64,000 nt of DNA from Rusavskia elegans (lineage: Eukaryota; Ascomycota; Lecanoromycetes; Teloschistales; Teloschistaceae). The stretch is from the NCBI GenBank assembly GCA_011316305.1, contig SAUG01000177.1, positions 17,324 through 81,323 of the forward strand. The letters run 5' to 3'. Position 1 is the first letter of the stretch. Every line of letters begins with the position of its first letter. The position numbers and the translations under genes were made by a program. Below the pieces are notes generated by a model that did no database searches, was not told where the DNA came from, and worked only from the letters and a program-made list of their open reading frames with translations. This document shows, in pieces, positions 46,010 to 59,237 of this stretch.

Positions 46010-49000
46010 TTTTAAATACTTTTAGGATATCTATTGCAGGTTAATATAATACCCCTATTCTAAGTAACTCTAGCTCTATAGTAAAGAAACCCGAACCTAA
46101 AAGAAAAGAAATCTAGATAAAAGACGATAGTAGTAATAAAAAAGATAGTATTCCCGCTATTTAACTATACCCGTATAGTATTAAAGTTAATAAATCCGAT
46201 AAATACTATAGAGATTATAATAAGTTAGAAAACTAGCTCGTATAATTAGATATATACTTCGTATTCTATTCTATATCTAAAAAGAAAAAGACTTTCTTTA
46301 CTATATTCTATTTTCGGGGACGAGCCTAGTACTAGATAAAACCTATCCTTCGCTAGTATATAGATAACGGTAAAGATAGTAATAATATCTTCGCGCGGTT
46401 TATAAAGTTTAAAAAAGCTAATCGAAAGGTTTTCGGAATTTCTAATAAAGTCCTAACTACTAAATACCTTATTTAAAATCTTTAGTAGAAAAACGCAGCG
46501 TCGGAATATACTATAAAGTTTAAAATATAATTACTACTAATAGAATAGAATAATAATATTTTATATATAATATACCGACGTAGATTTAAGAAAAAAGTAA
46601 AAAATAAACTTATACGCGATAGTCGAGTATATAAAATATTAGATAATCTAATTAAAATATCTATTAACTTCGATAATAAACTATATAAAAAAGATATAGA
46701 AAAATACTATAATAGAAGACTATAAAGTAACGCTAGACATTATTCGGGTAAACTATATAAAAGATAGTACTATAGTAAAAGGATCGGAAAAAGCTACTAT
46801 AGACCTATATCTATAGAACTAGACTTAATATAATAGTAATATAAAAGGAAAAACCCTAGAAGTAGTAAAGGGAATAAGAATTCTAAAACGTACTATAATT
46901 ATAGTAAATTAGACCACTTTATAAAAGAGTATCGATTAAATAAAGTATAGTAATAATAGTTTAACGCTACGCTAAGAAAAGAATCTAAAAACTAGTAAAA
47001 AATAATTTTAGAAGACGAAAACCGAAGCTCTAAACTTTAAAAAGCTAATTCGGATAAAGAATTTATATTTATAGAAAATAATAAAGTACTATAGGAAGCT
47101 ATAAATAATAATACTTCGCTGCGAGTATTAATCGAATCTAGCCTAGTATAGAAAAAGTTCTTCGAAAATTTCGAAATAGAATATATTTTTAAATAGGTAT
47201 CTAATCTAAAGGAAATATAGTTTACTATTATAAAAATACTAAAAACCCCTTATTTTAGAGTAATAAATAAAAAGGAGCTAGTAAAAAAAGGATTTAAAAA
47301 TATCTATAAAAAATTTAAAGCCGTTTATAAAATAAATATTAATAATAAATATCTATAGTAAGACTAGTAGGATTAAAAAGTAAATAATATTATCGATATA
47401 TTAGAAAAAGAACTAGAAAGTAATACCTCTAAGAATAAAGTTATTTCTAAACCGATATTATAAAGAATAAACGTAATAATAGATAGTTAATATACTCTAT
47501 TTAGCTAGACTATATACTATAACGACGATTATATAATCTATAAGTTAGAAAAATAAAAAGCCGGATAGTATCTATTAAAACTATACCGATAAGTTCCGGT
47601 AACGCCTATTAAAATCGGAAGTTATAATATTTATAAATATTCTATATATATTATATATAATAGATATAAATACTAGAAGAAATAATAAAAAAAAAGAAAT
47701 GGAATCTTTAACTAGAATTTCTATAGATATATTTCGTAAGCGAACTATAAAGATAAGAAGTATAAAAATATTAAAAACGACTCGGGAAAAGACAGAATCT
47801 TATAGTAATAGGTATACTATAAGTATATAACTTTATAGCCCGGAAAAAATAACTAAATTTAGCTAGCTATATATATATTTTCGAGATTAAAATAATTATC
47901 AATATAAATAACAGACTATAAAAGGTTAAGGTATTTATTAATTTAAACGTAACCGGAAATTTTATATTAGAGAATTTAGCTAAAAAGAAAGGATTCCTTT
48001 AAACTAAGAAAAAGGATCTATATAACTTAATAGTTATTAATAGAAGTAAAATACTAGAAGGAGACGGGAAGGTTACGGAAGAAACGATATTACTTTAAAT
48101 AATAATTAATTAGTATTAAAAGGAACTTCAGTTCGATATTATTCGGATAGCTAGCTATAATATTATATTTAGAATACTTTAGTTAAAAGATTATAATCTA
48201 GTAATCGACTAGAAAAAGAGAATATTTAACTTTAAATAATATTCTTATATAGGGAGTATCTAATCTATACCGAGATAATATTTTTAAATAGATAAAAAGT
48301 AGAATACGAAGCGCGAACTCGTAACTTTAAAAAAAAATAATTAAAAACTACTTAGGTCCGACTTATTAGATACCGGTAAAAGTTAGCTAGATTAATAAAA
48401 TAGAGATAGAAGGAAGAATTACGAACCTTTCGAAAACCCTATACTATCTAATAAAAAGTTAAAAGAAAACCTATTAGAAAGGATTCTAGGTAAATATAAA
48501 AACTGGATAAATTTATTTCGGGAAAAAATAACTACTAAAATACTATCTAAATATTAAATATAGAATTATAAAGTAAAATTTAAACCAAGTAAGTAATCTA
48601 TATTTAGACCTATCTATCTATTATCTATAACGGAGCTTAAAATATTCCGTAATTATCTAGACGAAAATATAAAAAAGGGATTTATTAGAAAATCCTAATT
48701 ACTAATAGGATATCCGATCCTCTTTATATTAAAAAAGGATAGAATACTCCGCTTATATATCGATTACCGGAAACTAAACGATATTATAATTAAAAATCGA
48801 TATCTACTATTAAATATCAGCGAATTCTAAAATAGACTCTCTAGAGTAAAATATTTTATTAAATTCGACCTTCGAGGAATATATAACCTTATATAGATAA
48901 AGGCCGGAAAAAAATAGAAAACAGCTTTTTAAATACGGTATAGTTATTATAAATATACGGTAATACTATTTAAGTTTATAAATACCTCGGTAATATATTA

Positions 49001-51780
49001 GAATATAATTAATAATATATTTAGAGAATATTTGGATATATTTATTATTATATACCTCGATAATATTTTAATTTTTTCTAAGATATTTAAAGAATATATA
49101 TAATACGTCAGTAAAGTTCTTAACTATCTAAAGGGGAAAGACTTACGCCTTAAACCAAAAAAGTATAAATTCTATAAAAAAGAAGTTAACTTCCTTAGAT
49201 TTATTATAGGACGAAACGGACTGCGTATCGACCCTAATAAACTAAAAGCTATTATAGAATAAAAGACTTTAATAAATATTAAAAAAGTCTAAAGTTTCTT
49301 CGGATTTATAAACTATAATCGAAAGTTTATAAAAAAACTATTTTAAAAGAGCCCTTATTTTTATAGCTTTAATAAAAAATACCGCCGAATAGTACTAGAG
49401 CGAGAAAAAATAATAAATATTTAAAAACCTTAAAAAGGAATATATAAAAGATCTAGTTCTTAAAATATTCGATTTAATAAAACTATTATAAATAGAAATA
49501 GATTCGTTAGATCTAGCTATAGGCGTATACCTTCTATAGTAATACGATAGCAAGTAGTACCCGGTAGTATATATATCTAGAAAACTATCGCTAGCAGAAT
49601 AGAATTATAATATCTATAATAAAGAACTACTAGCTATAGTAATAGTACTAAAATAATAGAGAGTATACGCCGAAGGATTACTAAAATTAACTATCTTTAT
49701 AGACTATAAGAACCTTTTATACTTTACTATAATAAAATAACTAAATAGAAAATAAATACGATAGTCTAAACTCTTCGGTTAATATAAGTTTAAGATATAC
49801 TATACCCTAGATAAGGAAAATAGAAGAATAGACGTTCTAAATCGAAGAAGTAATTATATAAAAATAAAAGAAGTTTTTAATAATAATATCTTTAAAATTA
49901 ATAAAAATAGATTACTATTAGTAAATTAGTATAAATTAAATATAACGCTGTATATATTTAGAGACGACTAGAAGTAATTTCCTATTAAAAAAAGAAAACT
50001 CTATATACTAGACGATAAAATCGATAAATATATTAAGAAATACTACGATAGAATACTATAAGGATATCTAGGCGTAATAGAAATAATATAACTTTTATAA
50101 TAGTATTACCAGTTTCCTAATATAAAGTAACACGTCGAGGTATATATTAAGAAATATTTTAGTTATTAATAAAATAAATATAGTATATATATTTATTATA
50201 GAGAAATTTAGTATTAGAAACTACCGGATTTACTATAGAAGGAAATTATAATAGACTTTATTATTAAACTTCTAAAATCGAAAGACCCGATAATATATAT
50301 AAAATACGACTCGATATTTAATATAGTAGATAAACTTACGAAGTATATCTATATAATCCTAACTAGAAAAGATTTTATAATAGAATAACTTAGATTTATT
50401 ATTCTAGATCGATTATTTCGATACTACGGAATACTAGAAGTATTAATAAATAATAAAAATAAGCTCTTTACTTCGAACTATTAGAAAACTCTAATTCCTT
50501 TACTTAGTATTAAACTAAAAATATTAATAGCTTTCTATCCGATAATAGATAGATAGATAGAATATACTAACTAAACGCTCGAATAATATCTAAAGTACTA
50601 TATTAATAACGTTTAGAATAATTAGATTTCGCTTTTACTAATAGTATAATTAGTGTTTAATATAAGAAAATCAAATATAATAAAGGAAATACCGTTTTTT
50701 ACCGAAAGTAAAAGAAATCCGAATTTATTTAGATATCCGCTGCTATATAGGTTAGCAGAGTTAGTAATTTAAAAGGTCGAGATTTAGAAGAATATCTATA
50801 TAAATATCCTAAAGATATAAGAAAACTCAGGCAATTACTAAAATAAAAGGCGAAAAATAGTACTTTAGCTAAAGAAAAGAGATAAGGTATACCTTTTTAC
50901 GAAAAATCTGAAAATAAGAACTCTAAATAAAAAACTTAACTATATTAAAGTCGGACTATTTTTAATTAAATAGGTTAAAGGACTTTAGAATTTTAAATTT
51001 AATCTATTTTAAAATACTAAAATATACCCGGTATTCTATATATCTCTTTTAAAACCAGCCGATTCCGGAATACTATTATAATAGACGTTTAACTTTAAAA
51101 TATAAGAGGAAGATACCTTTATAGTTAAAAAGATTCTATAGTAGAAAAGTCAGAACTATCTAATTAAATAGAAAGGTTATCCTACTTTAGAAAATATTTA
51201 GGAATCTAAAAAATACTTAGTAAACTATTAGAAGGCTCTATAATAGTTCTACTAAAAGGAATTAAAAAAGTTATTAACTAGCTAGAATTACTAGAAAGTA
51301 CGATCTACTCGGAAGCTATATCGATAAAAGAATTAAAATCTATAGAAAAAAATAGATCCGTATTATCTTTATATTCTAGCGCTTTAAGATTTTATAGCTC
51401 GCCGTCGACTATAATATACTATTCCTCGTTAATATAATCTAACTAATAAAGTAAATACTATTATTTCGTATATATTTTATATAACTTTTTTTTTAGTTTT
51501 TTATATTTATTTTCTAAATAACGCTAATATATAGTATCTAACAGAGCAAAGTCGTAAGAATAAATTTATATAATATATTTAACGTATTTTTTAAAACTAT
51601 CGCCGACGCGATATAGTTTTTCTAACTAGGAATAATTTCGATAAAAACGTATAGCTAATATACTAATACCTAATAATACGACTTTATCGTAACGCTTTTT
51701 AGTTAATAGCTTCTTTCGTTTACTTATAAAAGGAAGGAATAAAGGATTTTCGGGATAAAAATTCTAAAAAGAAAACCTAG

Positions 51781-52252
51781 TATTATAAGTACGCGCGGTA
51801 TAACTTTAGAAACGTAGTAGTATTTAGTATAATACTAGAACTTCTTATTATATCTAGATAGATAGAAAGGACTTAGTATTATTATCTTAGTTATTTTAGT
51901 AAATAAAGTACCTAAAAAAGGTTATCTTAGTTATTTTAGTAAGTAAAGTACCTAAGGAAGGTTATCTTAGTTATCTTAGTAAATAAAGTACCTAAAGAGG
52001 ATTATCTTAGTTATCTTAGCGGGTAAGGTATCTAAAAAAAGGAGGATTTTATTATTTATATAGATCCCGAACTCGACGCCTTTATAGCTTATATTTAATT
52101 TATTAGTTATTACTATATACTGCTCTAGTAATTAGACTAACTTGTTTTTATATTAATTTAAAGTAATTACCCGTTATATCTCCGTTTATAGATATACTAA
52201 TAAGTCTAACCAATCCTTGGAGATACCAGAACCTCCAGGTAACCCTATAACA
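51781..52252 (+). repeat. Right LTR of the nested Gypsy element
   Basis: 472 bp, beginning TATTATAAGTACGCGCGG and ending CCTATAACA; retains slightly more C/G near its 3' end than the left copy. It has the same four ~40-bp tandem units (about 51,882-52,038). A purine-rich stretch (AAAAGGAAGGAATAAAGGA, ~51,728) upstream is a candidate polypurine tract. Confidence 0.9.
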
Positions 52253-52257
52253 CTATA

Positions 52258-52960
52258 TTTAAATAAAATATAGAAATTTCTTTTTAATTAATATAGTATA
52301 ATAAATAGCGTTAACCGAATCTACGGAATATTAAAAAAGATAAAAATTAATAGGAAGTTATTATAATAAAAAGTTAAAAAATAATTAAAATTTCTTTATA
52401 ATTATTATATCTTCGAAATTAATCGTTATAGTTATAAATAGTTTATATACCTCGACGAAAATATAGATAATAAGTATATAATTTATTATAAACGAAAATA
52501 ATTTAAATTCGGTATTAAATTAATATTCCGGATCGTTTTTTATTATTTATAGTATTATAGTATTCTTCCTATCTATTATTTAGATAGCCTATTTATATAT
52601 ATAATCTATAAAAGTTTAATTAAAAGCTATCGCTTTAAATAGTTTTTAGAATAGTAGATTTTTCTATTATATAATTTCTATCTAGATTCGAAATCCGTAA
52701 TTATTTTAGATAACTATTTAGTATATAAAAATAGAAGAATTAAAAACTCTATAGCTGTTTCGGAATAAAAATCTAATATTTTCTATTTTATTCGCCCGAC
52801 TATAATCCGATTAAAAAGTTCTTTTAAATTTTAAAAGTTTAAATAACGAGGTACTATAGATTTTTAGAAATAATATTATTTTATAAATTTATAGAAACGG
52901 GTATCGAATTTTATAATAGTATTTTTAAAGCTTAAAGCTATTTCGTCTACTCCGGATATC
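52258..52960 (+). pseudogene. Degenerate DDE (Tc1/mariner-like) transposase, 3' part; 5' part lies left of the nested LTR element
   Basis: Despite stops, the DDE triad region is readable: IYLDEN (first Asp, 52,454), VIILDN (second Asp, 52,709) and YSPDYNPIKK (third acidic position, now Lys from a G-to-A change, ~52,813), followed by IETGIEFYNSIFKA and YFVYSGYLKLIDGE. This is the DDE superfamily endonuclease arrangement of fungal Tc1/mariner-like elements. The 5' part (FGSY*IF and following, about 45,400-45,537) is separated by the retrotransposon, so the insertion broke the gene. Frame changes between the second and third motif show it is dead. Confidence 0.75.
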
Positions 52961-55900
52961 TAAAACTAATCGACGGCGAAATAATAGATTAAAATTATTT
53001 AAATAATTCGGACGTTAATTAGAACGATTAGATATAAAATAATAATAAAAAAGAAAAAAGAAATAAAGATTTAAATTAAAAATATTAATATTAAAACTAC
53101 TAAACCTTCCGGATATAATATTATAATTTTTAAAATAATTTACTATTACTTTAAATTTCGTTTAATTTCTATAATTTTTAAACCGATCGATTACGTTTTA
53201 TCTAATTTAAAACTTATTCTATAATATAGTTAATTTAATTAAAATAATTAATTTATTATTTAGAATATAAAATTTTATTTATTTTAATAATTTAAGATTC
53301 TACGGCGATCCCGTTTTAAATTAGTATAGCCGGACGCCGGTTTAACGTTTCTAATTAGCTATAGCTCCGCGAAAGATATTATAATAGACGCCGGGTATTA
53401 ATATAAAATTTTATATAGAATTTAACTATTAAAAGCGCTATATTATATCTAAGCTTTTTTAATAGCTATATACTATTTTAATCGAATTTAAATATAATAT
53501 AATATTTTAGAACTTATTATACGCTATCTATAGAATTAAAAATTAATAAAATCGAGCGAAATTTAAATATATAGTAAATTAATAAAAGAATTAAAATATT
53601 ATACCCGGCGGGTTTAGCGGTCGAATTCTATATTTTAAAGATTCTCTTTCTCTAATTTTTAACGAGATCTTATTTTTTAATAATTTCTATAAAATTAAAT
53701 ATTTTATAACTTTAATAAAAGTATTCGGAGTTAATAAAACTATATTTAAAGATCTATATCTAAAGATTTAGATTTAAAAATATCTAGTATATTAAAGTAA
53801 TATATAGAGAGTTATAGATTTATAAATAACGTTCGCCTCGATTATAGAAAATATTCTACTACTAAAAATCGTTAGAAAAACCTTTTATATTAAAGATTAT
53901 AGAATATTTAGTTTAGTTCCGTATATATAGTACTAGTAATATAATTAACTACTTTATATTTAATTAATTTATAAATTACTATTTATTATATATATAGTAA
54001 AACTATAAAAATTCCGATAATATATTTATTATATATTTTTATAATTACTTTCTAGTATTTTTGATATTTTATTTTTATATATAAGCTTTAGTAGAATATA
54101 CTATAATATTAATAAACGTACTAAATTAATTACTTTATAGAAACTATTTTTTCTAATCTTTAATTTTATCGCGGAAGCGATTACCGAAACTTTTTTCTAT
54201 TTTTATTTTCTTTTAATCTTCCTAGCTAAACTTATATATCTATTTAAAACTAAAGTCTATAGTATTATATTTTTTAAATACTATTTTAAAATCTTTATAT
54301 TCGGTAGAATTATTATTAATCTATTATATAAAATATTTAGTATATAAATATTTTTAGTCGCCGGAAATTTAAATAGGGCTATTAAATACCGGGAGATTCT
54401 TTTTTTTAGATTTTTTAACTATCCTTTTAATAGTAGAAAGCTAAAAAATAGGCTTTATATACAGTAGAAGACTAAATTCTAGATTATTATTTCTCTAATA
54501 GTATCTAAAAAATTAAAAGATGGTTTTAATATTTTTAAATTACTATATAAAATTCTACTATAGAAAAAAAATAATAGTTAAATAAATAATTATAGTAGGC
54601 GTTTATTAAATAGGAATATCGTTCGTTTTTTTCTTTTTTTTTTTTTAATTTTCTACTATCTAAATATCTTTTATATAGAAAATAATAAACTAGTTTCTAA
54701 TTTTTTCCGGTAGATATATTATATTAATATCCGTATACTTCGCCTTCTTTTAAATAGCTAGGCTTATTATATTATTCTAGACGGTAATCTAGTATAAAAT
54801 AATAGAATAATAGATTTTTTTACCGACCGGCTGCTAGTAACTATATTTATTTTTATTTAGATACCTAATTCTATTATATCGGTTAATTTAGATAAAATTA
54901 TATCTAAATTATCTATAGGTTTTTTTTATTTTATAGTAATAGACGGCTTCTAGTTTTTATTTTTTAGTTATTATTTTCTTTTTTTTCTTTTTAGTAGTCT
55001 TTAAAAATAATAAGAAATCGGAATCTATATAGAAAATATTAATACTAGAATTAATTAATATAAAATCTTTAGAACTATTTATATTTATATTAAAAGACGT
55101 TTTACGTTTTTTATTTTTACTTTTATTTAAAGAATTCCTTCTAGCTTTACTAGTTAAAATAGGCTCGTATTTTTACTAGATATAAATACTAATACTTTTT
55201 TTCTTTTTACTATTAATCTAATATTAAATAATCCTAATAACTTTTAACTATTAATTTAAATCTTTATACTAATAATAGATATTCTATATTTTAGCTATTA
55301 AAAATTATATAAATACGAAGAATTTTATAAAAAAAAAATCTTTTATAATTTAATATTTCTAGTTAATTTTTTTAATAATCTTACCGGTAAAAATATTAAA
55401 ACTAAAATATTTAGATATATCGGAACTTTTAAAAATAGTATTAGTTAAAATATTTTTTTTCTAGTAGATATATTAGCTTATAATATAAACCGCCGATAGA
55501 AATAACTAAATTTTATTATTTTAATTGCTTCCGGCCTATATTTTATTACTAGTAAGATTTTTTAGAATATTAGTATAAATACGCGTAAAATTCGATAGCT
55601 ATTAAACTTTTTCTATAGATTTTTCTATAGGCTTTTTTTTAGTAAATTCCTTTTTAGCAGCGGCGATAATCCCCGCGATCTTTTTTTTAGAAATTACTTT
55701 AATAATAGTATTTTTTTTAATAATAGTTTTTTTAGCGGCTTTTTTTTTAGTAGTTTACTATTTAGTAGTTTTAGTAACGGCTTTTTTTTTAGTATTCTTT
55801 TTTTTAATTACTTTTTTCTTTAATATATCTATTTACCGCTTTAATAGTTTCGAAAATATTTTTATAACGGAAATAAAATTAAAAAGATATTTTTAAAAAG

Positions 55901-56029
55901 TTCCGGCGGCTTCGGCAGTAATATTATTATTTAAATTTCGGGTAACGCGCGAAAAAATTATATTCGGTATAAAAAGAAAATATAAATAGCTTTAATTTAA
56001 TCTAATTAGATAGGTTAAATAACTTTAAA

Positions 56030-56141
56030 GATAGTAGTAAGATTAAAATATAGATAGTAGAGGTCTTATTAAATTACGCCAAAATTTTAGTAGGTAGTAC
56101 GGGGAAAATCACGTTTTTATTACTAATTATCGAATCTGGAG
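56030..56141 (-). repeat. Right terminal inverted repeat of the outer DNA transposon
   Basis: Inverted copy of 44,987-45,098 ending ...TAATTATCGAATCTGGAG, followed by TA. Mismatches to the left copy are transitions. Confidence 0.88.
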
Positions 56142-56421
56142 TAAGACGAGGTAGGCAATATTATTAATGAGCATTTACCATTTTCTTGTCTGCAGCATAG
56201 AGTAAAATTGTAGAATAGCAGCTTACATACGGAGTACGGAAGTACTGGTCAACTCTGAAACGGGGCCGCCGCCGCCTCCCCTCCCTCGTCCAAGCGATTT
56301 GCCCAGCCGGGGAAATCCCAAACATCAACAACGACCTCCCCCACTTCGACATTTTGGGTATCTATTTCCACCTCAAGTTTCCATTTCTTCAAATCCTTGA
56401 CATCCTTGACTTTGCACTGTG

Positions 56422-59237
56422 ATGGGCCCACCACCGCGTTCATACAAGATGGCGAGATCAGGCAGATCTAAGAAAACAGGTAACGACAGCACCCCCGTCG
56501 CGCCCAAAGACATCAAAGGCGACGTGACCACCGAGAACGAGCTCAGTCCCAAAGACGCGGCCGCACCACGTTCAACTCGCAAACGCGCCGGCGACTTCAA
56601 CGATTTCGAAAAGGACGAGGCTGTACTTGGTGGCCCAACTGAAGAAACCGCTCCCTCACCCACCCAACCCAAGAAGAAGTCCAAGACCACTTCAGCAACA
56701 GGGAAGAAAGCGAAGCAGAGCAAGGATGACGCGAAATCAGTGCCGACAGAGAAGACTCATCCTGGTGGCGATATGGTAGAGGCGGAACCAGCTGAGGAAT
56801 CCACCACTCAGAGAAAGACCAGCAGGAAGACGGCAGGGACATCGAAAGCAGCCAAGGATAAAGTAGCTTCCGTTGCAGTCGGGAAAGATGCTACGAAAAA
56901 AGATGCAGAATCTTCAAAGGAGAAGAAAGCGAAGCCGAAGAAGACAGATGGACCCCCAAAGGAGAAGAATGAAATGCCCAGCAAGACTGATGGACATCCG
57001 GTGGTGACTGAGAAGACCCATCCTGGTGGGGACATGGTTGAGACGGAGCCCACCGAAGAGTCTGTGGCCCAGAAGAAGACCGGCCAAAAGGCTGCTGGAA
57101 AATCCAAAGCTGCAAAGGCAGACCAGAAGTCGACTACCGTGGAAAAGAATATCGCGACAGAAGAAGCAGAACCTGCAAAGGAGAAGGAAGCTCCCACCAA
57201 AAAAGGCGAGCGCGCGACTAAGCCGAAGCCATCAGCCAAAGTAAGCGCCACGGAAAAGGCAGCTCAAAAAGGCAAATCCAAACCAGATAACGACAAGGCC
57301 AAGGATGACTCCAATGCTGAAGATGTACCTTCTCAAACGCAAGCAGCCCACAAAGCGACGGCTCCAAAGAAGCCCCAGGAACCGACCACAGCGGAAACAA
57401 AGTCGAAGTCCCAAAGATCCAAGAAAACCGCAGACACAGAACCTGAAGCAGATGCTGCTAAGGGGACAGCGAAAGCCACCAAATCTGACAAGGCCGCCGA
57501 ATCCAAGGATGATAAGGACGAAGAACCCGAAGCGGGCACGGTCAAGGGGAAAGGTAAAGCTACTAAATCTGGTAAGGCCGCCAAATCTAAGGGGAAAGCC
57601 GAGGGAGGTGAGCCAAATCAAGCATTGGAGGAGGACGCTGCTGCTGCCCCTGATCAAGCAATGGACGAAGCGCCTTTCAAGCAGCTACTCAAGCGTGAGC
57701 GAGCCAAGATCCCGTCCGTCAAAGCCAGTGCAAATGCAGCGGAGGCAGAGCGAAAGGCGAATACTGCCGCGGAAACAAGCAAGGCATCCGACAAAGCTGG
57801 AAAAGCTTCCAAAGTCAAAGAATCCAAGCCTGCTTCAAAAGATGAGAAGACTACAGAAATTGAAACCTCTGCTGAAGCCTCCAAGACCGGGCCACCAAAG
57901 GGCAAGAAGCGCAAAGAAGGCACTGACGGCGCAGATACAAAGGCCGATTCTGCGCCCTCTGGAAAGAAGCAGAAAAAATCCCGTCCGAGTGCTCTCGAGG
58001 CTGCGACTAGTGCTGTGGGAGATCTGGTAAATTCAGGTATCGAAGCTGCTGCCCAAGGAGTCAGCGCGGTAAAAGATCTTGCATCGGGTTTGGGGAACAA
58101 TTCTCTCGCGGAAGATATCACTGCCGTCGCTGAGGATGCTGCGGAAGAAAAATCCAAGAAGACGAAGGCGAAGAAAGGGGATACGAAGAAGGCGGTCAAA
58201 GCAGACAAGGGTAAAGGAAAAGAGAAGCCTGTTGAGGAGGACGTCGCAGCAAATGGTTCTGATCTTGACGAGAGCGAAGAGGATGATGACTACGAAGAGG
58301 GCGACCAGACTATGGCCCTGATCAAGGGATTTGAATCCCAAGACGAAGATGACGGGCCCAGCATGGGCGAAGGCTTCAAAGAGGGCCAGACTGTCCCCGA
58401 ATTACCGGGTAAGAAGGATGTCGAAAAGCAACTCACAGCTGTCAAAGAGGGCTCAGACGCACCCGGTGTAGTCTACGTTGGGTAAGTTCCCCTCAAAGTC
58501 TCTTATTCCCTCTGGGACCTATCCAGCTAACCAAACCCACCAGACGCATCCCCCACGGCTTCTATGAAACCCAGATGCGAGCCTACTTCGGCCAATTCGG
58601 CCATATCTCACGCCTCCGTCTCTCCCGCAACCGCACCACCGGCAACTCCAAACACTACGCCTTCATCGAATTCTCCTCCTCCGCCGTTGCCAAGATCGTC
58701 GCCGACACAATGGACAACTACCTCATGTTCGGCCACATCTTGAAATGCAAAGTCGTGCCTCCCGGGGACGTGCACGAGAATCTCTGGAAGGGCGCCAACA
58801 AGCGCTTCAAAAAGGTGCCGTGGAGTAAGATCGAAGGCAAGAAACTGGAGAGGAAGGTAGGGCGGGAGGAATGGGGGAAGAGAGTTGAAGGCGAGAGGAA
58901 GAAGCGGGAGAAGAAGTCGGAGCAGTTGAAGAGTATAGGGTATGAATTCGAACCACCCAAATTGAAGGGTCCGGAGGATGTACCCGTTCGAGAAGGGGAG
59001 AAGGCCATTGAAGGACCTTCTTCTGCTGGCGAAGGAGCTATTACGACCGAGGAGAAGACAATCGTCACCACGGATGGTGGGGACGGCACGATGGTGATTA
59101 GTGAAGAGGTCAAGACAACGAAAGTGCAGAAGAGCGGTGGTGGGAAGAGGAAGGCTGCTGAGGAGAAAACGGAGGAAGGAGGGCCGTTGGCGGAGGTGGT
59201 GAAGAAAGCGAAGAAGGCGAAGAAGAGTGTTGCTTGA
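56422..59237 (+). CDS. NOP15: Nucleolar RRM protein of the NIFK/Nop15 family with very long Lys/Ala-rich N-terminus
   Basis: Two exons (56422-58481, 58544-59237), intron 62 bp splitting the RRM at VYVG|RIPHGF. Total about 917 aa; the usual family members are about 200-450 aa. Residues ~683-765 form one RRM: VYVGRIPHGFYETQMRAYFG (RNP2), SKHYAFIEF (RNP1), then the family-specific tail GHILKCKVVPPGDVHENLW and KRFKKVPW. The first ~680 residues are low-complexity Lys/Ala/Glu/Thr-rich, with one internal duplication (EKTHPGGDMVE units at residues ~110 and ~197). Nop15/NIFK proteins act in 60S ribosomal subunit assembly and pre-rRNA processing. An alternative start at 56449 (MARSGRSKKTG) is equally plausible. 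The gene starts only 280 bp from the RIP island yet shows no RIP. Confidence 0.9.

Larger units (their letters stand above)
45538..52252 (+). mobile_element. Nested Ty3/Gypsy chromovirus LTR retrotransposon, RIP-mutated (6,715 bp)
   Basis: Two 472-bp LTRs (45,538-46,009; 51,781-52,252) with RIPed TGTTATA...TATAACA ends, and a 5-bp target duplication CTATA at 45,533-37 and 52,253-57. Internal domains can still be read through RIP stops in Gypsy order: CCHC zinc knuckle (46,891-46,932, all Cys codons turned to Tyr), protease-like motif (DSGAT-type site now NLNVTG, ~47,940), reverse transcriptase (RLYIDYRKLN at 48,747; YLDN for YxDD at 49,053), RNase H (EIDSLDLAIG, ~49,498), integrase (~49,930-51,000) and a C-terminal chromodomain (DTFIVKKIL...YLIK*KGYP, 51,109-51,240). 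No intact frame remains. Confidence 0.92.
44987..56141. mobile_element. RIP-degraded Tc1/mariner-like DDE transposon with ~112-bp TIRs, hosting a nested retrotransposon
   Basis: The left end (44,987-45,098; CCCCAGATTCGATAATTAG...) is repeated inverted at 56,030-56,141 with only C/T or G/A differences, and both ends are flanked by TA (44,985-86; 56,142-43). The total is 11,155 bp, or about 4,435 bp without the nested element and one copy of its 5-bp target site. The block is very AT-rich with CpA/TpG almost absent and CpG retained. A Tc1/mariner-superfamily transposase is recognisable on the plus strand around 45,340-45,537 and 52,258-52,960. About 3 kb right of it has no identifiable gene, apart from a Lys-rich minus-strand trace near 55,600-55,850. 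Confidence 0.85.

Noticed and set aside
45000..56100. CRISPR-like or centromeric satellite array in the AT-rich block
   Set aside because: No regular spacer-repeat pattern; all internal repeats are explained by LTRs, TIRs and the four-unit LTR tandem repeat.
56808..58208. Several long minus-strand frames opposite the Lys-rich NOP15 N-terminus
   Set aside because: Antisense shadows of a biased coding sequence; the sense frame contains the RRM continuation.
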